A DNA stretch of 64,000 bases from NCBI RefSeq assembly GCF_001269655.1, contig NZ_LHVE01000007.1:496001-560000 (forward strand), given 5' to 3'. The notes below the pieces were generated by a model. That model saw only the letters and a list, made by a program, of their open reading frames with translations, was not told the origin of the DNA and searched no databases. Each line of letters opens with the position of its first letter. The first letter of the stretch is position 1. A program made the position numbers and the translations under genes. The stretch comes from Pseudomonas thivervalensis (lineage in GTDB: Bacteria > Pseudomonadota > Gammaproteobacteria > Pseudomonadales > Pseudomonadaceae). This document shows positions 1-10,117 of the stretch, piece after piece.

Positions 1-203
1 TGATTATCCAGCCAGGCCCGCAAGCGGCTCCCTTGCGTCGGGTCCTTGCGTTCGAAGCGCAGCACGCCGGTTTCCAATTCCAGTACGGTAATTGCCGAGA
101 CGTACAGGCTGGGAGCGGGAACGCTGCGCGCCCAGGCCTGGACGTGCTTGTCTGCCTGGGATTTGCGCAGTTCGGAAATGACGTTGGTATCGAGTAGAAA
201 CAT
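1..203 (-). CDS. VapC/FitB-type PIN-domain toxin, 3' end cut by window edge
   Basis: The frame starts at ATG 203 and runs off the left edge, giving 67 N-terminal residues. It opens with MFLLDTNVISELR, the PIN signature with the first metal-binding Asp and the Asn, and has a second acidic motif VLELETG near residue 41. PIN toxins are Mg-dependent ribonucleases. The start codon follows directly on the stop codon of the upstream antitoxin gene (stop 204-206), the usual antitoxin-toxin coupling. Family is clear from the motif; RNA target and whether the toxin is intact cannot be seen. Confidence 0.85.
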   Translation of the reverse strand, partial: MFLLDTNVISELRKSQADKHVQAWARSVPAPSLYVSAITVLELETGVLRFERKDPTQGSRLRAWLDN

Positions 204-458
204 TCAGGAAAGGTCCACCGGGCGGGGCGTGATGACGGCGCGCTCGGTCTCGAAGTCGATGTCCGGCGCATCGGGCATGACCAGCAACTCGACAATGCTG
301 GTGCCGAGGCCGGTCAGTTTCTGGTACTCCTCAATGCTTAGCAGTACATGGGCCGGCTTGCCACGGTCGGTGATGATCACCGGCCCTTCACGGGTGGCTT
401 TTTTGGCACCACTTGTGTCGTGGTTGAATTCACGGCTGGAGAGGGTGGTGATGGACAT
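204..458 (-). CDS. Phd/YefM-family antitoxin
   Basis: An 84-residue protein. The pattern SSREFNHD near the N-terminus, followed by GPVIITDRGKPAHVLLSIEEY at about residues 25-45, is the Phd/YefM DNA-binding fold. The acidic C-terminal half (PDAPDIDFETE) would wrap the toxin. It lies immediately upstream of a PIN toxin with no gap, so the pair forms a type II toxin-antitoxin module that is probably autoregulated. It sits next to the end of the cco cluster. Confidence 0.9.
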   Translation of the reverse strand: MSITTLSSREFNHDTSGAKKATREGPVIITDRGKPAHVLLSIEEYQKLTGLGTSIVELLVMPDAPDIDFETERAVITPRPVDLS

Positions 459-556
459 GGGCGTGCCCTCGTTTTCAGTTTGAATGTAGGCACGTTACTA
501 CTGGTATGGAGGGGCCGCAAGCGCAACGGGTTTGCCCAGGTTTTTCTGTCGGTAAC

Positions 557-593
557 AAAAAGGCCCCGCCAATCGGATTGGCGGGGCCTTTCG
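557..593 (-). terminator. Rho-independent terminator of the first cco operon
   Basis: Inverted repeat AAAGGCCCCGCCAATC / GATTGGCGGGGCCTTT, with a T-run on the minus strand, about 20 bases past the ccoP stop codon. Confidence 0.85.
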
Positions 594-610
594 TGTATCA
601 GCTACTTGTC

Positions 611-1594
611 TTACTGGGCGTCAGCGGCCGGAGCCTTTTCACCGTGAGACAGGCTATAGACATAGGCGGCCAGCAGGTGGACCTTGTCGTTGCCTTGCAG
701 GTCGGCCTGGGCCGGCATCTGGCCCTGGCGACCGTAGCGGATGGTCTGCTGCAGTTGAGCGAAACTCGAACCGTAGATGAAGCCGGCCGGGTGCGTCAGG
801 TCAGGGGCGCCCATGGCGGGCGTGCCTTTGCCGGCAGGACCGTGGCAGGCCACGCAGTTGGCCGCGAACAGTTTCTGGCCGTTGGCCGGATCGGCCTTGG
901 CGCCTTCCGGCAGCTTGCGGCCGTGCAGGCCGGTCACCAAGTAGGAAGCCACGTCGGCCACGCCTTGTTCGCCCACCACTGCAGCCCAGCCCGGCATCAC
1001 GGCGTGACGGCCGCCCATGATGGTGGTCTTGATGGTTTCCGGCTCACCGCCCCAGCGCCAGTCGGCGTCGGTCAGGTTGGGGAAGCCATAGGCCCCTTTG
1101 GCGTCGGAACCGTGGCAGACCGAGCAGTTGGAGGCGAACAGGCGGCCACCCATCTTCAGGGCTTGCGGGTCCTTGGCGACTTCTTCGATCGGCATGGAGG
1201 CGAACTTGGCGAAGATGGGACCGAACTTGGCGTCCGAGCGCGCCATTTCCTTTTCCCACTCGTGCACGCCTGTCCAGCCGCTCTGGCCATTGGCGAAGGC
1301 GGTCTGCTTTTCGTTGTCCAGGTAGTTATAGCCTGGCAGCAGGCCTTTCCAGTTGCCCAGGCCAGGGTAGAGCACCAGGTAGCCGAGGGCGAACACGATG
1401 GTGCCCACGAACAGCATGAACCACCATTTCGGCAGTGGGTTGTCGTACTCCTCGATCCCGTCGAAGGAGTGGCCAACCGTCTCTTCGGTGGCTTCGCTGC
1501 GCTGGCCCTTGCGGGTCGACAGCAACAGCCAGGTCAGGGCGAAGATCGTTCCCAGGCTGAGGACTGTGACGTACAGACTCCAGAATGTAGTCAT
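611..1594 (-). CDS. ccoP: cbb3-type cytochrome c oxidase diheme subunit III (first copy)
   Basis: A 327-residue membrane-anchored diheme cytochrome c that passes electrons to the CcoN/CcoO core of the cbb3 oxidase. Two N-terminal membrane segments (about 5-25 and 57-77) precede two periplasmic c-type haem domains with motifs CSVCH (157-161) and CVACH (247-251). Its ATG overlaps the ccoQ stop codon as ATGA, so the genes are translationally coupled. Compared with the second copy in this window it carries about ten extra residues after PGYN (around 90-105). By position it corresponds to P. aeruginosa CcoP1. Confidence 0.97.
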   Translation of the reverse strand: MTTFWSLYVTVLSLGTIFALTWLLLSTRKGQRSEATEETVGHSFDGIEEYDNPLPKWWFMLFVGTIVFALGYLVLYPGLGNWKGLLPGYNYLDNEKQTAFANGQSGWTGVHEWEKEMARSDAKFGPIFAKFASMPIEEVAKDPQALKMGGRLFASNCSVCHGSDAKGAYGFPNLTDADWRWGGEPETIKTTIMGGRHAVMPGWAAVVGEQGVADVASYLVTGLHGRKLPEGAKADPANGQKLFAANCVACHGPAGKGTPAMGAPDLTHPAGFIYGSSFAQLQQTIRYGRQGQMPAQADLQGNDKVHLLAAYVYSLSHGEKAPAADAQ

Positions 1595-1776
1595 TCTTTG
1601 TTACTCCTAGAAGCTTGCTCGACGTGCTTGATGGCTTCGGGATCATCCGCGAACGGCAGCAAGGTCGCGTCGTCAAACTCCGACTTGCGCTTGGGGCTGA
1701 ACACCCACAGGGCCAGACCGATGAAGGCCACCATCACGACGACGGTGCCCAGGCCGCGAATCATCCCGATATCCAT
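1591..1776 (-). CDS. ccoQ: cbb3-type oxidase subunit CcoQ (first copy)
   Basis: A 61-residue protein with one membrane helix ([19 protein letters not shown]) followed by a short charged tail. This is the FixQ/CcoQ family, which stabilises the cbb3 complex. It lies between ccoO and ccoP, six bases after ccoO and overlapping ccoP by four bases. Confidence 0.93.
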   Translation of the reverse strand: MDIGMIRGLGTVVVMVAFIGLALWVFSPKRKSEFDDATLLPFADDPEAIKHVEQASRSNKE

Positions 1777-1782
1777 GAAGAA

Positions 1783-2391
1783 TCACCGTTTGCTTTTGAT
1801 GATGGTGCCCAGGCCTTGCAGATAGGCCACCAGCGCGTCCATTTCAGTCTTGCCCTTGACGGCATCCTTGGCACCGGCGATGTCTTCGTCGGTGTAAGGC
1901 ACGCCCAAGGCGCGCAGGACTTCCATTTTCTTGGCGGTGTCTTTGCCGTCGAGCTTGTTTTCTACGAGGAACGGGTAGGCCGGCATTTTCGACTCAGGCA
2001 CGACGTTGCGCGGGTTGTACAAGTGCGCACGCTGCCAGTCGTCGGAGTAGCGGCCGCCAACGCGGGCCAGGTCCGGACCGGTACGCTTGGAACCCCACAG
2101 GAACGGGTGGTCCCAGACGCTTTCGCCGGCAACGGAGTAGTGGCCATAGCGTTCGGTCTCGGCACGGAACGGACGGATCATCTGCGAGTGGCAGCCGACA
2201 CAGCCGTTGGCGATGTAGATGTCGCGGCCTTCCAGTTCAAGGGCGGTACGCGGCTTCATGCCTTCGACCGGCTTGTTGGTCACGTCCTGGAAGAACAACG
2301 GAACGATCTGGGTCAGGCCGCCGATGCTCACGGCGATGACCATGAAGAAGGCCAGCAGGCCGATATTCTTCTCTACTGCTTCGTGCTTCAT
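1783..2391 (-). CDS. ccoO: cbb3-type cytochrome c oxidase monohaem subunit II (first copy)
   Basis: A 202-residue monohaem cytochrome c subunit with an N-terminal membrane anchor (about 10-33) and the haem motif CVGCH at 64-68, followed by SQMIRPF. It relays electrons from CcoP to the catalytic subunit. Its ATG overlaps the ccoN stop codon by one base, so it is read as the second gene of ccoNOQP. It is nearly the same length and sequence as the second copy at 5471-6079. Confidence 0.97.
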   Translation of the reverse strand: MKHEAVEKNIGLLAFFMVIAVSIGGLTQIVPLFFQDVTNKPVEGMKPRTALELEGRDIYIANGCVGCHSQMIRPFRAETERYGHYSVAGESVWDHPFLWGSKRTGPDLARVGGRYSDDWQRAHLYNPRNVVPESKMPAYPFLVENKLDGKDTAKKMEVLRALGVPYTDEDIAGAKDAVKGKTEMDALVAYLQGLGTIIKSKR

Positions 2392-3833
2392 CAGTGAGCT
2401 CCAACTACGGCGATCTTGGCGGCGGCTTCAGCTTCAGCCGGGTCAGAGGCACGAACGGTGCGGTACACGTTGTAGGCCATGAACAGCATGCCGCTGGCGA
2501 AGAACGCGCCGCCCAGGGCGCGCACGATGAAGCCAGGGTGGCTGGCTTGCAGCGCCTCGACGAACGAGTAGGTCAGGGTGCCGTCGTCGTTGATCGCACG
2601 CCACATCAGGCCTTGGGTGATGCCGTTGACCCACATCGAGGCGATGTAGAGCACGGTGCCGATGGTCGCGAGCCAGAAGTGCGCGTTGATCAGGCCGGTG
2701 CTGTGCATCTGCGCGCGACCGAACAGTTTCGGGATCATGTGGTAGATGGCGCCGATGGAAATCATCGCGACCCAGCCCAGCGCACCGGCGTGTACGTGGC
2801 CGATGGTCCAGTCGGTGTAGTGGCTCAGGGAGTTGACGGTCTTGATGGCCATCATCGGGCCTTCGAAGGTCGACATGCCGTAGAACGCCAGCGAGACGAC
2901 CAGGAACCGCAGGATCGGGTCGGTGCGCAGCTTATGCCAGGCACCCGACAGGGTCATCATGCCGTTGATCATGCCGCCCCAGCTTGGCGCCAGCAGGATG
3001 ATCGACATTGCCATGCCCAGGGATTGTGCCCAGTCCGGCAGTGCGGTGTAGTGCAGGTGGTGCGGACCGGCCCAGATGTACAGGGTGATCAGCGCCCAGA
3101 AGTGGACGATGGACAGGCGATAGGAATAGATCGGACGCTCGGCCTGTTTTGGCACGAAGTAGTACATCATCCCCAGGAAGCCGGTGGTCAGGAAGAAACC
3201 CACGGCGTTGTGGCCGTACCACCACTGGATCATCGCGTCGGTCGCGCCCGAGTAGGCCGAATACGACTTGAAGAAGCTGACCGGCAGGGAGGCGTGGTTG
3301 ACGATGTGCAGCATGGCGGTCACGACGATGAAGGCACCGTAGAACCAGTTACCAACGTAGATGTGTTTGGTCTTGCGCTTGACGATGGTGCCGAAGAACA
3401 CCAAACCGTAGGTCACCCAGACGATCGCCAGCAGGATAGCCAGGGGCCATTCCAGTTCCGCGTATTCCTTGGTGGTCGTGAAACCCATTGGCAAGGTCAC
3501 GATCGCGCCGACGATCACCGCTTGCCAGCCCCAGAAGGTGAAGGCGGCGAGGCTGTCGGAAATCAGTCGCGTTTGGCAGGTTCGCTGCACGACGTAGTAA
3601 GAAGTGGCAAACAACGCACAACCACCGAAGGCGAAGATCACCAGGTTGGTGTGCAGCGGGCGCAGGCGTCCAAATGTCGTCCATGGCAGATCGAAGTTCA
3701 ACTCCGGCCAGACCAGTTGCGAGGCGATGAAGACACCGAGCCCCATGCCAAGGATCCCCCAGACCACCGTCATGATGGCGAACTGGCGGACTACCTTATA
3801 GTTATAAGCAGTCGGACTGATTGCTGTGCTCAT
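2391..3833 (-). CDS. ccoN: cbb3-type cytochrome c oxidase catalytic subunit I (first copy)
   Basis: The 480-residue, 12-helix haem-copper oxidase core that reduces oxygen and pumps protons. Metal ligands visible are the low-spin haem His61 (HTNLVIF), the CuB ligands His208 (WWYGHN) and His258/259 (GPHHLHY), and the haem ligands His346 and His348 (GHVHAG). Tyr252 just before GPHH is the position of the C-family active-site tyrosine. First gene of ccoNOQP. By gene order it matches P. aeruginosa ccoN1, which is expressed constitutively there. No convincing Anr box was found upstream. Confidence 0.97.
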   Translation of the reverse strand: MSTAISPTAYNYKVVRQFAIMTVVWGILGMGLGVFIASQLVWPELNFDLPWTTFGRLRPLHTNLVIFAFGGCALFATSYYVVQRTCQTRLISDSLAAFTFWGWQAVIVGAIVTLPMGFTTTKEYAELEWPLAILLAIVWVTYGLVFFGTIVKRKTKHIYVGNWFYGAFIVVTAMLHIVNHASLPVSFFKSYSAYSGATDAMIQWWYGHNAVGFFLTTGFLGMMYYFVPKQAERPIYSYRLSIVHFWALITLYIWAGPHHLHYTALPDWAQSLGMAMSIILLAPSWGGMINGMMTLSGAWHKLRTDPILRFLVVSLAFYGMSTFEGPMMAIKTVNSLSHYTDWTIGHVHAGALGWVAMISIGAIYHMIPKLFGRAQMHSTGLINAHFWLATIGTVLYIASMWVNGITQGLMWRAINDDGTLTYSFVEALQASHPGFIVRALGGAFFASGMLFMAYNVYRTVRASDPAEAEAAAKIAVVGAH

Positions 3834-4049
3834 TCTAAGGTTCCACGGTTTGGGTGTTTTATTAGGATAAAAATCGGTCGCAAGTATGGAGAAAGCGGGG
3901 GGTCATTGCAACGCGCCATGACCTGGGTCAATGCTTTCCAACGCTGATTCTGCGGCCTTTCCATGTTCGGTGTAGGGACAAAATTGGCCCTCGGCAAAAT
4001 GTCGCAACGAAGGAAAGAGGCGAGGGGGTCAGGTCGGTTGTGACTGGGT

Positions 4050-4061
4050 GTGTTCGAACAC
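4050..4061. promoter_or_regulatory. Perfect 12-base palindrome, possible operator
   Basis: GTGTTCGAACAC is a perfect palindrome about 215 bases upstream of the first ccoN start. A dimeric regulator could bind it, but I recognise no specific consensus. Confidence 0.25.
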
Positions 4062-4270
4062 GGCGTTCGGGTGATACCAGGCAACTGTCGCAACAGCCGG
4101 TATTCACCTGCCTTTGCGGCCTTTTTGACGAACGGATTGTCGAACGCATCGGGTCGGATCGACCTGAAACCGGCAGTCGCCAGCGCACGCAAAGGCAAGC
4201 TTAGACCTGATTCCGGGGAACCGAAAGAAAGACTATGGGAGGGTGCGACAATGCGTCGCGCAGGGGCACG

Positions 4271-4301
4271 GAACAGCCGCATCCGATGAATGCGGCTGTT
4301 C
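4271..4301 (-). terminator. 12-bp perfect hairpin after the second ccoP
   Basis: GAACAGCCGCAT (4271-4282) pairs with ATGCGGCTGTTC (4290-4301) around a 7-base loop, 14 bases past the ccoP stop. There is no T-run, so it may be an mRNA-end stabiliser or an incomplete terminator. Confidence 0.5.
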
Positions 4302-4314
4302 GTGTGGTCAGGAT

Positions 4315-5268
4315 TTATTCGCTTTTGTGTTCCGCTTGCAGGCGCTCGGTGCCGACGCCCTGGGACAGGCTGTAGACGTAAGCCGCTAGCAGTTGCACCT
4401 TGTCGTTGCCCAGCAGCTCATTCTGCGCCGGCATGTGGCCTTGGCGACCATGGCGAATGGTCTGCTGCAACTGGGTCAGGCTGGTGCCGTAGATGAAGCC
4501 GGCCGGTTGCGTCAGGTTCGGCGCGCCCATGGCTTCGGTGCCCTGGCCGTTGGCGCCGTGGCAGGCGACGCAGGTGGTATTGAAGGCCTGCTGGCCGGCT
4601 TGCAGGTCGGCACTGCTGTCCGCCGGCAAAGGCAGGCCCGCCAGGTCGTGGCGCACATAGGCGGCCACGTTCTTGACGCCGGCTTCCCCCAACACTTCGC
4701 CCCAGGCCGGCATCGCCGCCATGCGGCCGCCCATGATGGTCGCCTTGATGGTCTCGGCAGCGCCGCCCCAGCGCCAGTTGCTGTCGGCCAGGTTCGGGAA
4801 GCCGAAGGCACCCTTGGCGTCCGAACCGTGGCAGACCGAGCAGTTGGAGGCGAACAGGCGACCGCCCATCTTCAAGGCCTGTGGGTCCTTGGCCACGTCC
4901 TCCACGGGCATGGCGGCGAATTTGGCGAAGATCGGCCCGAATTTGGCGTCGGCCTTGGCCATTTCCTTTTCCCATTCATGGGCGCCGGTCCAGCCGTTCT
5001 CGTAGCCGGGCAGGATGCCTTTCCAGTTGCCCAGGCCCGGGTAGAGGACCAGATAGCCAACGGAAAACACCAGGGTGCCGGCGAACAGCAGGAACCACCA
5101 CTGCGGCAGCGGGTTGTCGTACTCCTCGATGCCGTCGAAGCTGTGGCCCATGGTCTGGTCGACGCTGCCCTTGGTCTCGCCCTTGCGGGTGCCGATCAGC
5201 AGCCAGGTCAGGCCGATGAGGCTGCCGATGGTCAGTACGCAGATCCACGTACTCCAGAAGGTGGTCAT
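4315..5268 (-). CDS. ccoP: cbb3-type cytochrome c oxidase diheme subunit III (second copy)
   Basis: A 317-residue diheme subunit from ATG 5268 ([10 protein letters not shown]). This start matches the first copy and has GGAG nine bases upstream; the open frame extends a further 39 codons but that part is unlike the family. It has two membrane segments and two CxxCH motifs (CSVCH, CVACH), and lacks the roughly ten-residue insertion of the first copy. Its ATG overlaps the ccoQ stop. By position it is CcoP2, the low-oxygen-induced form in P. aeruginosa. Confidence 0.96.
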   Translation of the reverse strand: MTTFWSTWICVLTIGSLIGLTWLLIGTRKGETKGSVDQTMGHSFDGIEEYDNPLPQWWFLLFAGTLVFSVGYLVLYPGLGNWKGILPGYENGWTGAHEWEKEMAKADAKFGPIFAKFAAMPVEDVAKDPQALKMGGRLFASNCSVCHGSDAKGAFGFPNLADSNWRWGGAAETIKATIMGGRMAAMPAWGEVLGEAGVKNVAAYVRHDLAGLPLPADSSADLQAGQQAFNTTCVACHGANGQGTEAMGAPNLTQPAGFIYGTSLTQLQQTIRHGRQGHMPAQNELLGNDKVQLLAAYVYSLSQGVGTERLQAEHKSE

Positions 5269-5465
5269 GGCCGGGTACTCCTTGTTGCAGGGTCTTGGGG
5301 GGTAAGGTCGGCGGGCGGTTCGTCGGCGAACGGTAGCAGGCGCGCCTGGGCGAACTCCGGTCCGCGCTTGCTGCTGAACACCCACAGGGTCAGGCCGATG
5401 AAAGCCACGAACACCACGACGGTGCCCAGGCCGCGGATCATTCCAGTGCTCATTTCAAAAAACAT
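5265..5465 (-). CDS. ccoQ: cbb3-type oxidase subunit CcoQ (second copy)
   Basis: One membrane helix ([19 protein letters not shown]) and a short cytoplasmic tail, as in the first copy. Start choice is uncertain. ATG 5465 has AGAGGTGA about five bases upstream and is preferred. ATG 5453 (MSTGMIRG) aligns best with the first CcoQ, and a GTG at 5474 would overlap the ccoO stop. The product is 62-69 residues. Confidence 0.88.
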   Translation of the reverse strand: MFFEMSTGMIRGLGTVVVFVAFIGLTLWVFSSKRGPEFAQARLLPFADEPPADLTPQDPATRSTRP

Positions 5466-5470
5466 CAGGC

Positions 5471-6079
5471 TCACCTCTTGCTCTTGATGGCAGTGCCGAG
5501 CACTTGCAGGTAGGCCACCAGCGCGTCCATCTCGGTCTTGCCCTTGAGCGAGGCCACGCTACCTGCGATGTCGTCGTCGGTGTACGGCACGCCGAGGGTG
5601 CGCATGGCGCGCAGCTTGCCTTCGGTGTGGCTGCTGTCCACCGCCTGGGCTACCAGCCATGGGTAGGCCGGCATTTTCGACTCCGGCACGACGTTGCGCG
5701 GGTTGTACAAGTGGGCGCGGTGCCAGTCATCGGAGTAGCGTGCGCCGACCCGTGCCAGGTCCGGCCCGGTGCGCTTGGAGCCCCACAGGAACGGGTGGTC
5801 CCAGACGCTTTCGCCGGCGACGGAGTAGTGGCCATAGCGCTCGGTCTCGGCGCGGAACGGACGGATCATCTGCGAGTGGCAGCCGACGCAGCCTTCACGG
5901 ATGTAGATGTCGCGGCCTTCCAGTTGCAGGGCGGTGTAGGGCTTCATGCCGTCCACCGGCTTGTTGGTCACGTCCTGGAAGAACAGCGGCACGATCTGGG
6001 TCAGGCCACCGATGCTCACGGCCAGAACCATCAGCAGCATCAGCAGGCCGACGTTTTTTTCGATTGTTTCGTGTTTCAT
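5471..6079 (-). CDS. ccoO: cbb3-type cytochrome c oxidase monohaem subunit II (second copy)
   Basis: A 202-residue monohaem cytochrome c with an N-terminal anchor and CVGCH at about 64-68. It differs from the first copy mainly in the segment after KMPAYP (here [16 protein letters not shown]). It is the second gene of the ccoNOQP operon, ten bases after ccoN. Confidence 0.97.
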   Translation of the reverse strand: MKHETIEKNVGLLMLLMVLAVSIGGLTQIVPLFFQDVTNKPVDGMKPYTALQLEGRDIYIREGCVGCHSQMIRPFRAETERYGHYSVAGESVWDHPFLWGSKRTGPDLARVGARYSDDWHRAHLYNPRNVVPESKMPAYPWLVAQAVDSSHTEGKLRAMRTLGVPYTDDDIAGSVASLKGKTEMDALVAYLQVLGTAIKSKR

Positions 6080-6089
6080 GGCGGACTCC

Positions 6090-7514
6090 TCAGGCCATCT
6101 GCGCGGCAGCGGCGGCTTCGGCAGGCTGGTAGGCCCGCACGGTGCGCCAGGTGTTGTAGGCCATCAGCAGCATGCCGATGAGGAAGATCGCCCCGCCCGC
6201 CAGCCGCACGACGAAGCCGGGGTGGCTGGCCACCAGGGTTTCGACGAAGGAGTAGGTGAGGGTGCCGTCCTCGTTCACCGCACGCCACATCAGGCCCTGG
6301 GCGATGCCGTTGACCCACATCGAGGCGATGTAGAGCACGGTGCCGATAGTCGCGAGCCAGAAGTGCGCGTTGATCAGGCCGATGCTGTGCATCTGTGGCC
6401 GACCGAAGACTTTCGGGATCATGTGGTACAGCGCGCCGATGGAAATCATCGCCACCCAGCCGAGCGCGCCGGCATGCACGTGGCCGATGGTCCAGTCGGT
6501 GTAGTGGGAGAGGGCGTTGACGGTCTTGATCGCCATCATCGGACCTTCGAAGGTCGACATGCCGTAGAACGCCAGGGACACCACCAGGAAGCGCAGGATC
6601 GGGTCGCTGCGCAACTTATGCCAGGCACCTGACAGGGTCATCATGCCGTTGATCATGCCGCCCCAGCTCGGTGCGAGCAGGATCAGCGACATCACCATGC
6701 CCAGCGACTGCGCCCAGTCCGGCAGCGCGGTGTAGTGCAAGTGGTGCGGGCCGGCCCAGATGTACAGGGTGATCAGCGCCCAGAAGTGGACGATGGACAA
6801 GCGATAGGAATACACCGGACGTTCGGCCTGCTTCGGCACGAAGTAGTACATCATCCCCAGGAAGCCTGCGGTGAGGAAAAAGCCTACGGCGTTGTGGCCG
6901 TACCACCATTGCACCATCGCATCCGTGGCCCCGGCGTACACCGAGTAGGATTTGGTGAAGCTCACTGGCAGTTCCAGATTGTTGACGATGTGCAGGATCG
7001 CCACGGTCAGGATGAACCCGCCGAAGAACCAGTTACCGACGTAGATGTGCTTGGTGTTGCGCTTGGCCACGGTGCCGAAGAACACGATGGCGTAGGCGAC
7101 CCAGACGATGGTGATCAGGATGTCGATCGGCCATTCCAGTTCGGCGTACTCCTTGGAACTGGTGTAGCCCAGCGGCAGGCTGATGGCCGCCAGCAGGATC
7201 ACCAACTGCCAGCCCCAGAAGCAGAACGCGGCGATTTTCGGCGCAAACAGCTGGGTCTGGCAGGTGCGTTGCACCGAGTAGAACGAACTGGCAAACAACG
7301 CGCAGCCGCCGAAGGCGAAGATCACCGCGTTGGTGTGCAACGGGCGCAGGCGACCGAAGCTGGTCCAGGGCAAATCGAAGTTGAGCTGCGGCCAGACCAA
7401 TTGGGCCGCGAGAAAAACCCCGAGCCCCATGCCGACGATGCCCCACACCACCGTCATAATGGCGAATTGGCGGACCACCTTGTAGTTGTAGGCGGTACTG
7501 ATAGAAGTGTTCAT
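6090..7514 (-). CDS. ccoN: cbb3-type cytochrome c oxidase catalytic subunit I (second copy)
   Basis: A 474-residue haem-copper oxidase core from ATG 7514 ([17 protein letters not shown]), which aligns with the first copy. The much longer open frame upstream is not part of it. Haem and CuB ligands are conserved ([27 protein letters not shown]). An Anr/FNR-type box lies about 122-135 bases upstream of the start, consistent with the P. aeruginosa cco2 operon, which Anr induces at low oxygen. Confidence 0.97.
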   Translation of the reverse strand: MNTSISTAYNYKVVRQFAIMTVVWGIVGMGLGVFLAAQLVWPQLNFDLPWTSFGRLRPLHTNAVIFAFGGCALFASSFYSVQRTCQTQLFAPKIAAFCFWGWQLVILLAAISLPLGYTSSKEYAELEWPIDILITIVWVAYAIVFFGTVAKRNTKHIYVGNWFFGGFILTVAILHIVNNLELPVSFTKSYSVYAGATDAMVQWWYGHNAVGFFLTAGFLGMMYYFVPKQAERPVYSYRLSIVHFWALITLYIWAGPHHLHYTALPDWAQSLGMVMSLILLAPSWGGMINGMMTLSGAWHKLRSDPILRFLVVSLAFYGMSTFEGPMMAIKTVNALSHYTDWTIGHVHAGALGWVAMISIGALYHMIPKVFGRPQMHSIGLINAHFWLATIGTVLYIASMWVNGIAQGLMWRAVNEDGTLTYSFVETLVASHPGFVVRLAGGAIFLIGMLLMAYNTWRTVRAYQPAEAAAAAQMA

Positions 7515-7610
7515 GGTTCCCCATCCACGGTTCAGCCGAAGTGAGCGCCTGCGCAAGGCAGTGCGGCGTTCTTCGCCTGGAGTTATAGGCAGACTAAAAG
7601 CGAGGCAAGC

Positions 7611-8303
7611 ATGGACAAACAGCACAAGGCCAGTATTGACGGGGATCAATGGGCGCGGTGCGTGGCGCGACACGGCTGGCTGTGGACGGGCGCGCAACCG
7701 GGCGCGGGCGCCGAGCCTGCGACCCTGATCCTGGCCCACGGTGCCGGTGCGCCGATGGACAGCGGCTTCATGGAGGAAATGGCCGCGCGCCTTGCCGCAC
7801 AGGGCGTCAACGTATTGCGCTTCGAGTTTCCCTACATGGCCCAGCGGCGCCTGGATGGTGGCAAGCGGCCCCCGAACCCTGCCCCCAAGCTGCTCGAATG
7901 CTGGCGTGAGGTGTACGCCACGGTGCGGCCTTATGTCGCTGGGCGGCTGGCCATTGGCGGCAAGTCCATGGGCGGACGCATGGCGAGCTTGCTGGCCGAT
8001 GAGTTGGGTGCCGATGCGCTGGTGTGCCTGGGGTATCCGTTCTATGCGGTGGGCAAGCCGGAGAAACCGCGGGTCGAGCACCTGGCAGGATTGAAGACCC
8101 GGACCTTGATCGTCCAGGGCGAGCGGGATGCGTTGGGTAATCGGGAGGCGGTGCAGGGCTACACCTTGTCACCGAACATCGAGCTGTTGTGGTTGGTGGC
8201 GGGGGATCATGATTTGAAGCCGTTGAAGGCTTCGGGATTTAGTCATGAGCACCATCTGCAGGCGGCGGCGCAGGCGGTGGCCGGGTTTGTGTCTCAAGAC
8301 TGA
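7611..8303 (+). CDS. Alpha/beta-fold hydrolase, KANL3/Tex30 (dienelactone hydrolase-like) family
   Basis: A 230-residue cytoplasmic hydrolase. The nucleophile elbow GKSMGG follows LAIGG near residue 118, an acidic residue lies in VQGERD, and the histidine is in AGDHDLK. The N-terminal [14 protein letters not shown] matches the oxyanion region of this family. Substrate is unknown. ATG 7611 has GAGG five bases upstream and is preferred, though it places an Anr box inside the coding region; an in-frame GTG at 7662 is the alternative. It is divergent from the second cco operon. Confidence 0.85.
   Translation: MDKQHKASIDGDQWARCVARHGWLWTGAQPGAGAEPATLILAHGAGAPMDSGFMEEMAARLAAQGVNVLRFEFPYMAQRRLDGGKRPPNPAPKLLECWREVYATVRPYVAGRLAIGGKSMGGRMASLLADELGADALVCLGYPFYAVGKPEKPRVEHLAGLKTRTLIVQGERDALGNREAVQGYTLSPNIELLWLVAGDHDLKPLKASGFSHEHHLQAAAQAVAGFVSQD
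7636..7649. promoter_or_regulatory. Anr/FNR-type box upstream of the second cco operon
   Basis: TTGAC-GGGG-ATCAA matches the Anr/FNR consensus TTGAT-N4-ATCAA at nine of ten positions. It lies upstream of ccoN (start 7514) but inside codons 9-13 of the divergent hydrolase gene if that gene starts at 7611. Confidence 0.75.
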
Positions 8304-8322
8304 TGCTGCCAGTCATGGCCTC

Positions 8323-8404
8323 ATCGCGAGCAAGCTCGCTCCCACATTGGAATGCATTTGAATGAGCGACCCACAACCCCTGTGGGAGCGAGCTTGCTCG
8401 CGAT
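8323..8404. repeat. REP pair (family A)
   Basis: Two inverted copies of the GTGGGAGCGAGCTTGCTCGC palindrome (8323-8345 and 8382-8404) separated by 36 bases, lying between two convergent genes. Confidence 0.9.
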
Positions 8405-8422
8405 AGCGGTCTATCAGGCAAC

Positions 8423-8457
8423 AAAAAACCCGGAAGCTTTCGCTGCCCGGGTTTTTT
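8423..8457 (-). terminator. Rho-independent terminator of aer, probably bidirectional
   Basis: AAAAAACCCGG and CCGGGTTTTTT form a hairpin with T-runs on both strands, between the convergent hydrolase and aer genes. Confidence 0.85.
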
Positions 8458-8474
8458 GATCAAGCCGACACCTA

Positions 8475-10040
8475 TCAGCGGTTAAACCGCTCCACCAACG
8501 AATACTGCGTATTGGCCGTGCGGGTCAGTTCTTCGCTGAGCAGCGCCGAGCTGTGGGCCTGGCCGGAGGTCTGGTCGGCCAGTTCCGAGATGTTGCTGAT
8601 GTTGCGGCTGATTTCCTCGGCCACCGAACTTTGCTCCTCGGTGGCGGCGGCGATCTGGGTGGTCATGTCCGTGATATGCGCCACCGCTTCGCTGATGCCC
8701 ACCAGTGCCTGATCCGCTTCCATGACCCGGGCCACGCCTTCTTCGGCCTGACGATGGCCGGCGTCCATGGTTTGCACGGCGTTGGTGGCGGTCTGCTGGA
8801 GCTTGGCGATCAGGGCGTGGATCTGCCCGGTGGATTCGCTGGTGCGTTGGGCCAGTTGCCGCACTTCGTCGGCCACCACGGCAAAGCCGCGACCCATCTC
8901 GCCGGCACGGGCCGCTTCGATGGCGGCGTTGAGGGCCAGCAGGTTGGTCTGGTCGGCGATGCCTTTGATCACATCGACCACGCCACCGATCTCGTCGCTG
9001 TCCTTGGCCAACTGGGTCACGGTTTGACCGGTCTCACCGACCACCACCGACAGCCGCTCGATGGCTTCGCGGGTTTCCCCGGCGATGTCGCGGCCGCGAC
9101 TGGTCAGGCGATTGGCTTCCTGGGTGGCATCGGCGGTGCGCTGCACGTGGCTGGCGACTTCCTGGGTCGTTGCCGCCATCTGGTTGACGGCTGTGGCGAC
9201 CTGTTCGGTTTCCACGCGCTGGCGCTCCAGGCCGCTGGAGCTGTCATGGGCCAGGGTATTGGACTGGCGAGCCTGGTCGTTAAGGTGTTCGGCGGTGTCC
9301 TGCAGGCGGGTCAGGCAGGTTTTCAGGCGTGCTTGCTGGCTGAGGATCGACATCTCCAGGCGTGCCTGGACGCCGCGGCTATCGGTGTACATCCGCGCGA
9401 TCAGCGGGTCGGAGGTGGTTTGCTCGGCCAGGCGCAGCAGGCGCTTGATCCCGCGTTGCTGCCATTGCAGCCCCATCAGCCCCAAGGGCACCGACAGCAG
9501 GGCGGCCAGGGCAAAGCCCCAGGAGGAATTCAGAAACGCTCCGACGACGAAGCCCAGTTGGCTGACCAGGATGAACGGCAGCCAGTCCTGCAGTATCGGC
9601 ACCCATTTGTCGCTGCCTGGCACTGCGGACTTGCCTTGGTTGATGCGTTGATACAGGGCTTCGGCGCGGGCGATCTGCTCGGCGGAGGGTTTGACTCGCA
9701 CCGATTCGTAGCCGACCACCTGATTGCCTTCGAACACGGGCGTGACATAGGCGTTGACCCAGTAATGGTCACCGTTCTTGCAGCGATTCTTGACGATGCC
9801 CATCCATGGCAAGCCTTGTTTCAGCGTGCCCCACATGTGCGCGAACACGGCGGATGGGACATCGGGATGGCGCACAAGGTTGTGCGGCGCATGGATCAGT
9901 TCTTCCTTGGAATACCCGCTGACCTCAACGAATGCGTCGTTGCAGTAGGTGATGACGCCCTTGGTGTCGGTCGTGGAAATCAATCGTTGCTGGGCCGGGA
10001 AGGTCCTTTCGCGTTGTGTGACGGGTTGGTTGTTACGCAT
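8475..10040 (-). CDS. aer: Aerotaxis receptor (PAS-MCP)
   Basis: A 521-residue energy-taxis transducer. An N-terminal PAS domain (about 10-130: [46 protein letters not shown]) is typical of FAD-binding Aer. A hydrophobic region at about 152-192 anchors it to the inner membrane. The C-terminal methyl-accepting signalling domain has the hairpin tip around [20 protein letters not shown]. Position between the cco2 region and acnA matches aer of P. aeruginosa. No methylated-receptor periplasmic domain is present, as expected for a receptor sensing internal redox state. Confidence 0.95.
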   Translation of the reverse strand: MRNNQPVTQRERTFPAQQRLISTTDTKGVITYCNDAFVEVSGYSKEELIHAPHNLVRHPDVPSAVFAHMWGTLKQGLPWMGIVKNRCKNGDHYWVNAYVTPVFEGNQVVGYESVRVKPSAEQIARAEALYQRINQGKSAVPGSDKWVPILQDWLPFILVSQLGFVVGAFLNSSWGFALAALLSVPLGLMGLQWQQRGIKRLLRLAEQTTSDPLIARMYTDSRGVQARLEMSILSQQARLKTCLTRLQDTAEHLNDQARQSNTLAHDSSSGLERQRVETEQVATAVNQMAATTQEVASHVQRTADATQEANRLTSRGRDIAGETREAIERLSVVVGETGQTVTQLAKDSDEIGGVVDVIKGIADQTNLLALNAAIEAARAGEMGRGFAVVADEVRQLAQRTSESTGQIHALIAKLQQTATNAVQTMDAGHRQAEEGVARVMEADQALVGISEAVAHITDMTTQIAAATEEQSSVAEEISRNISNISELADQTSGQAHSSALLSEELTRTANTQYSLVERFNR

Positions 10041-10117
10041 GGTGTGTAGATCCGCAAGGCTTTGAAAGGTTGTCGGCGTTGTCAGGTTTTAGTTGAAGTT
10101 ATTTTTGCCTGTCGCTA

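Larger units (their letters stand above)
3834..4314. other. Intergenic region between the two cco operons
   Basis: 481 bases without a credible gene. It carries the promoter region of the first cco operon (minus strand), a 12-base palindrome GTGTTCGAACAC at 4050-4061, and a 12-bp hairpin just past the second ccoP. One imperfect Anr-like sequence (3918-3931) has only one good half-site. Short open frames here have no recognisable content. Confidence 0.6.

Noticed and set aside
3918..3931. Anr-like sequence upstream of the first ccoN (TTGAC-CCAG-GTCAT on the minus strand)
   Set aside because: Only one half-site is good and no -10 element fits a class II position.
3830..4282. 150-codon frame between the two cco operons
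   Set aside because: Overlaps the promoter region, no ribosome site, no recognisable family.
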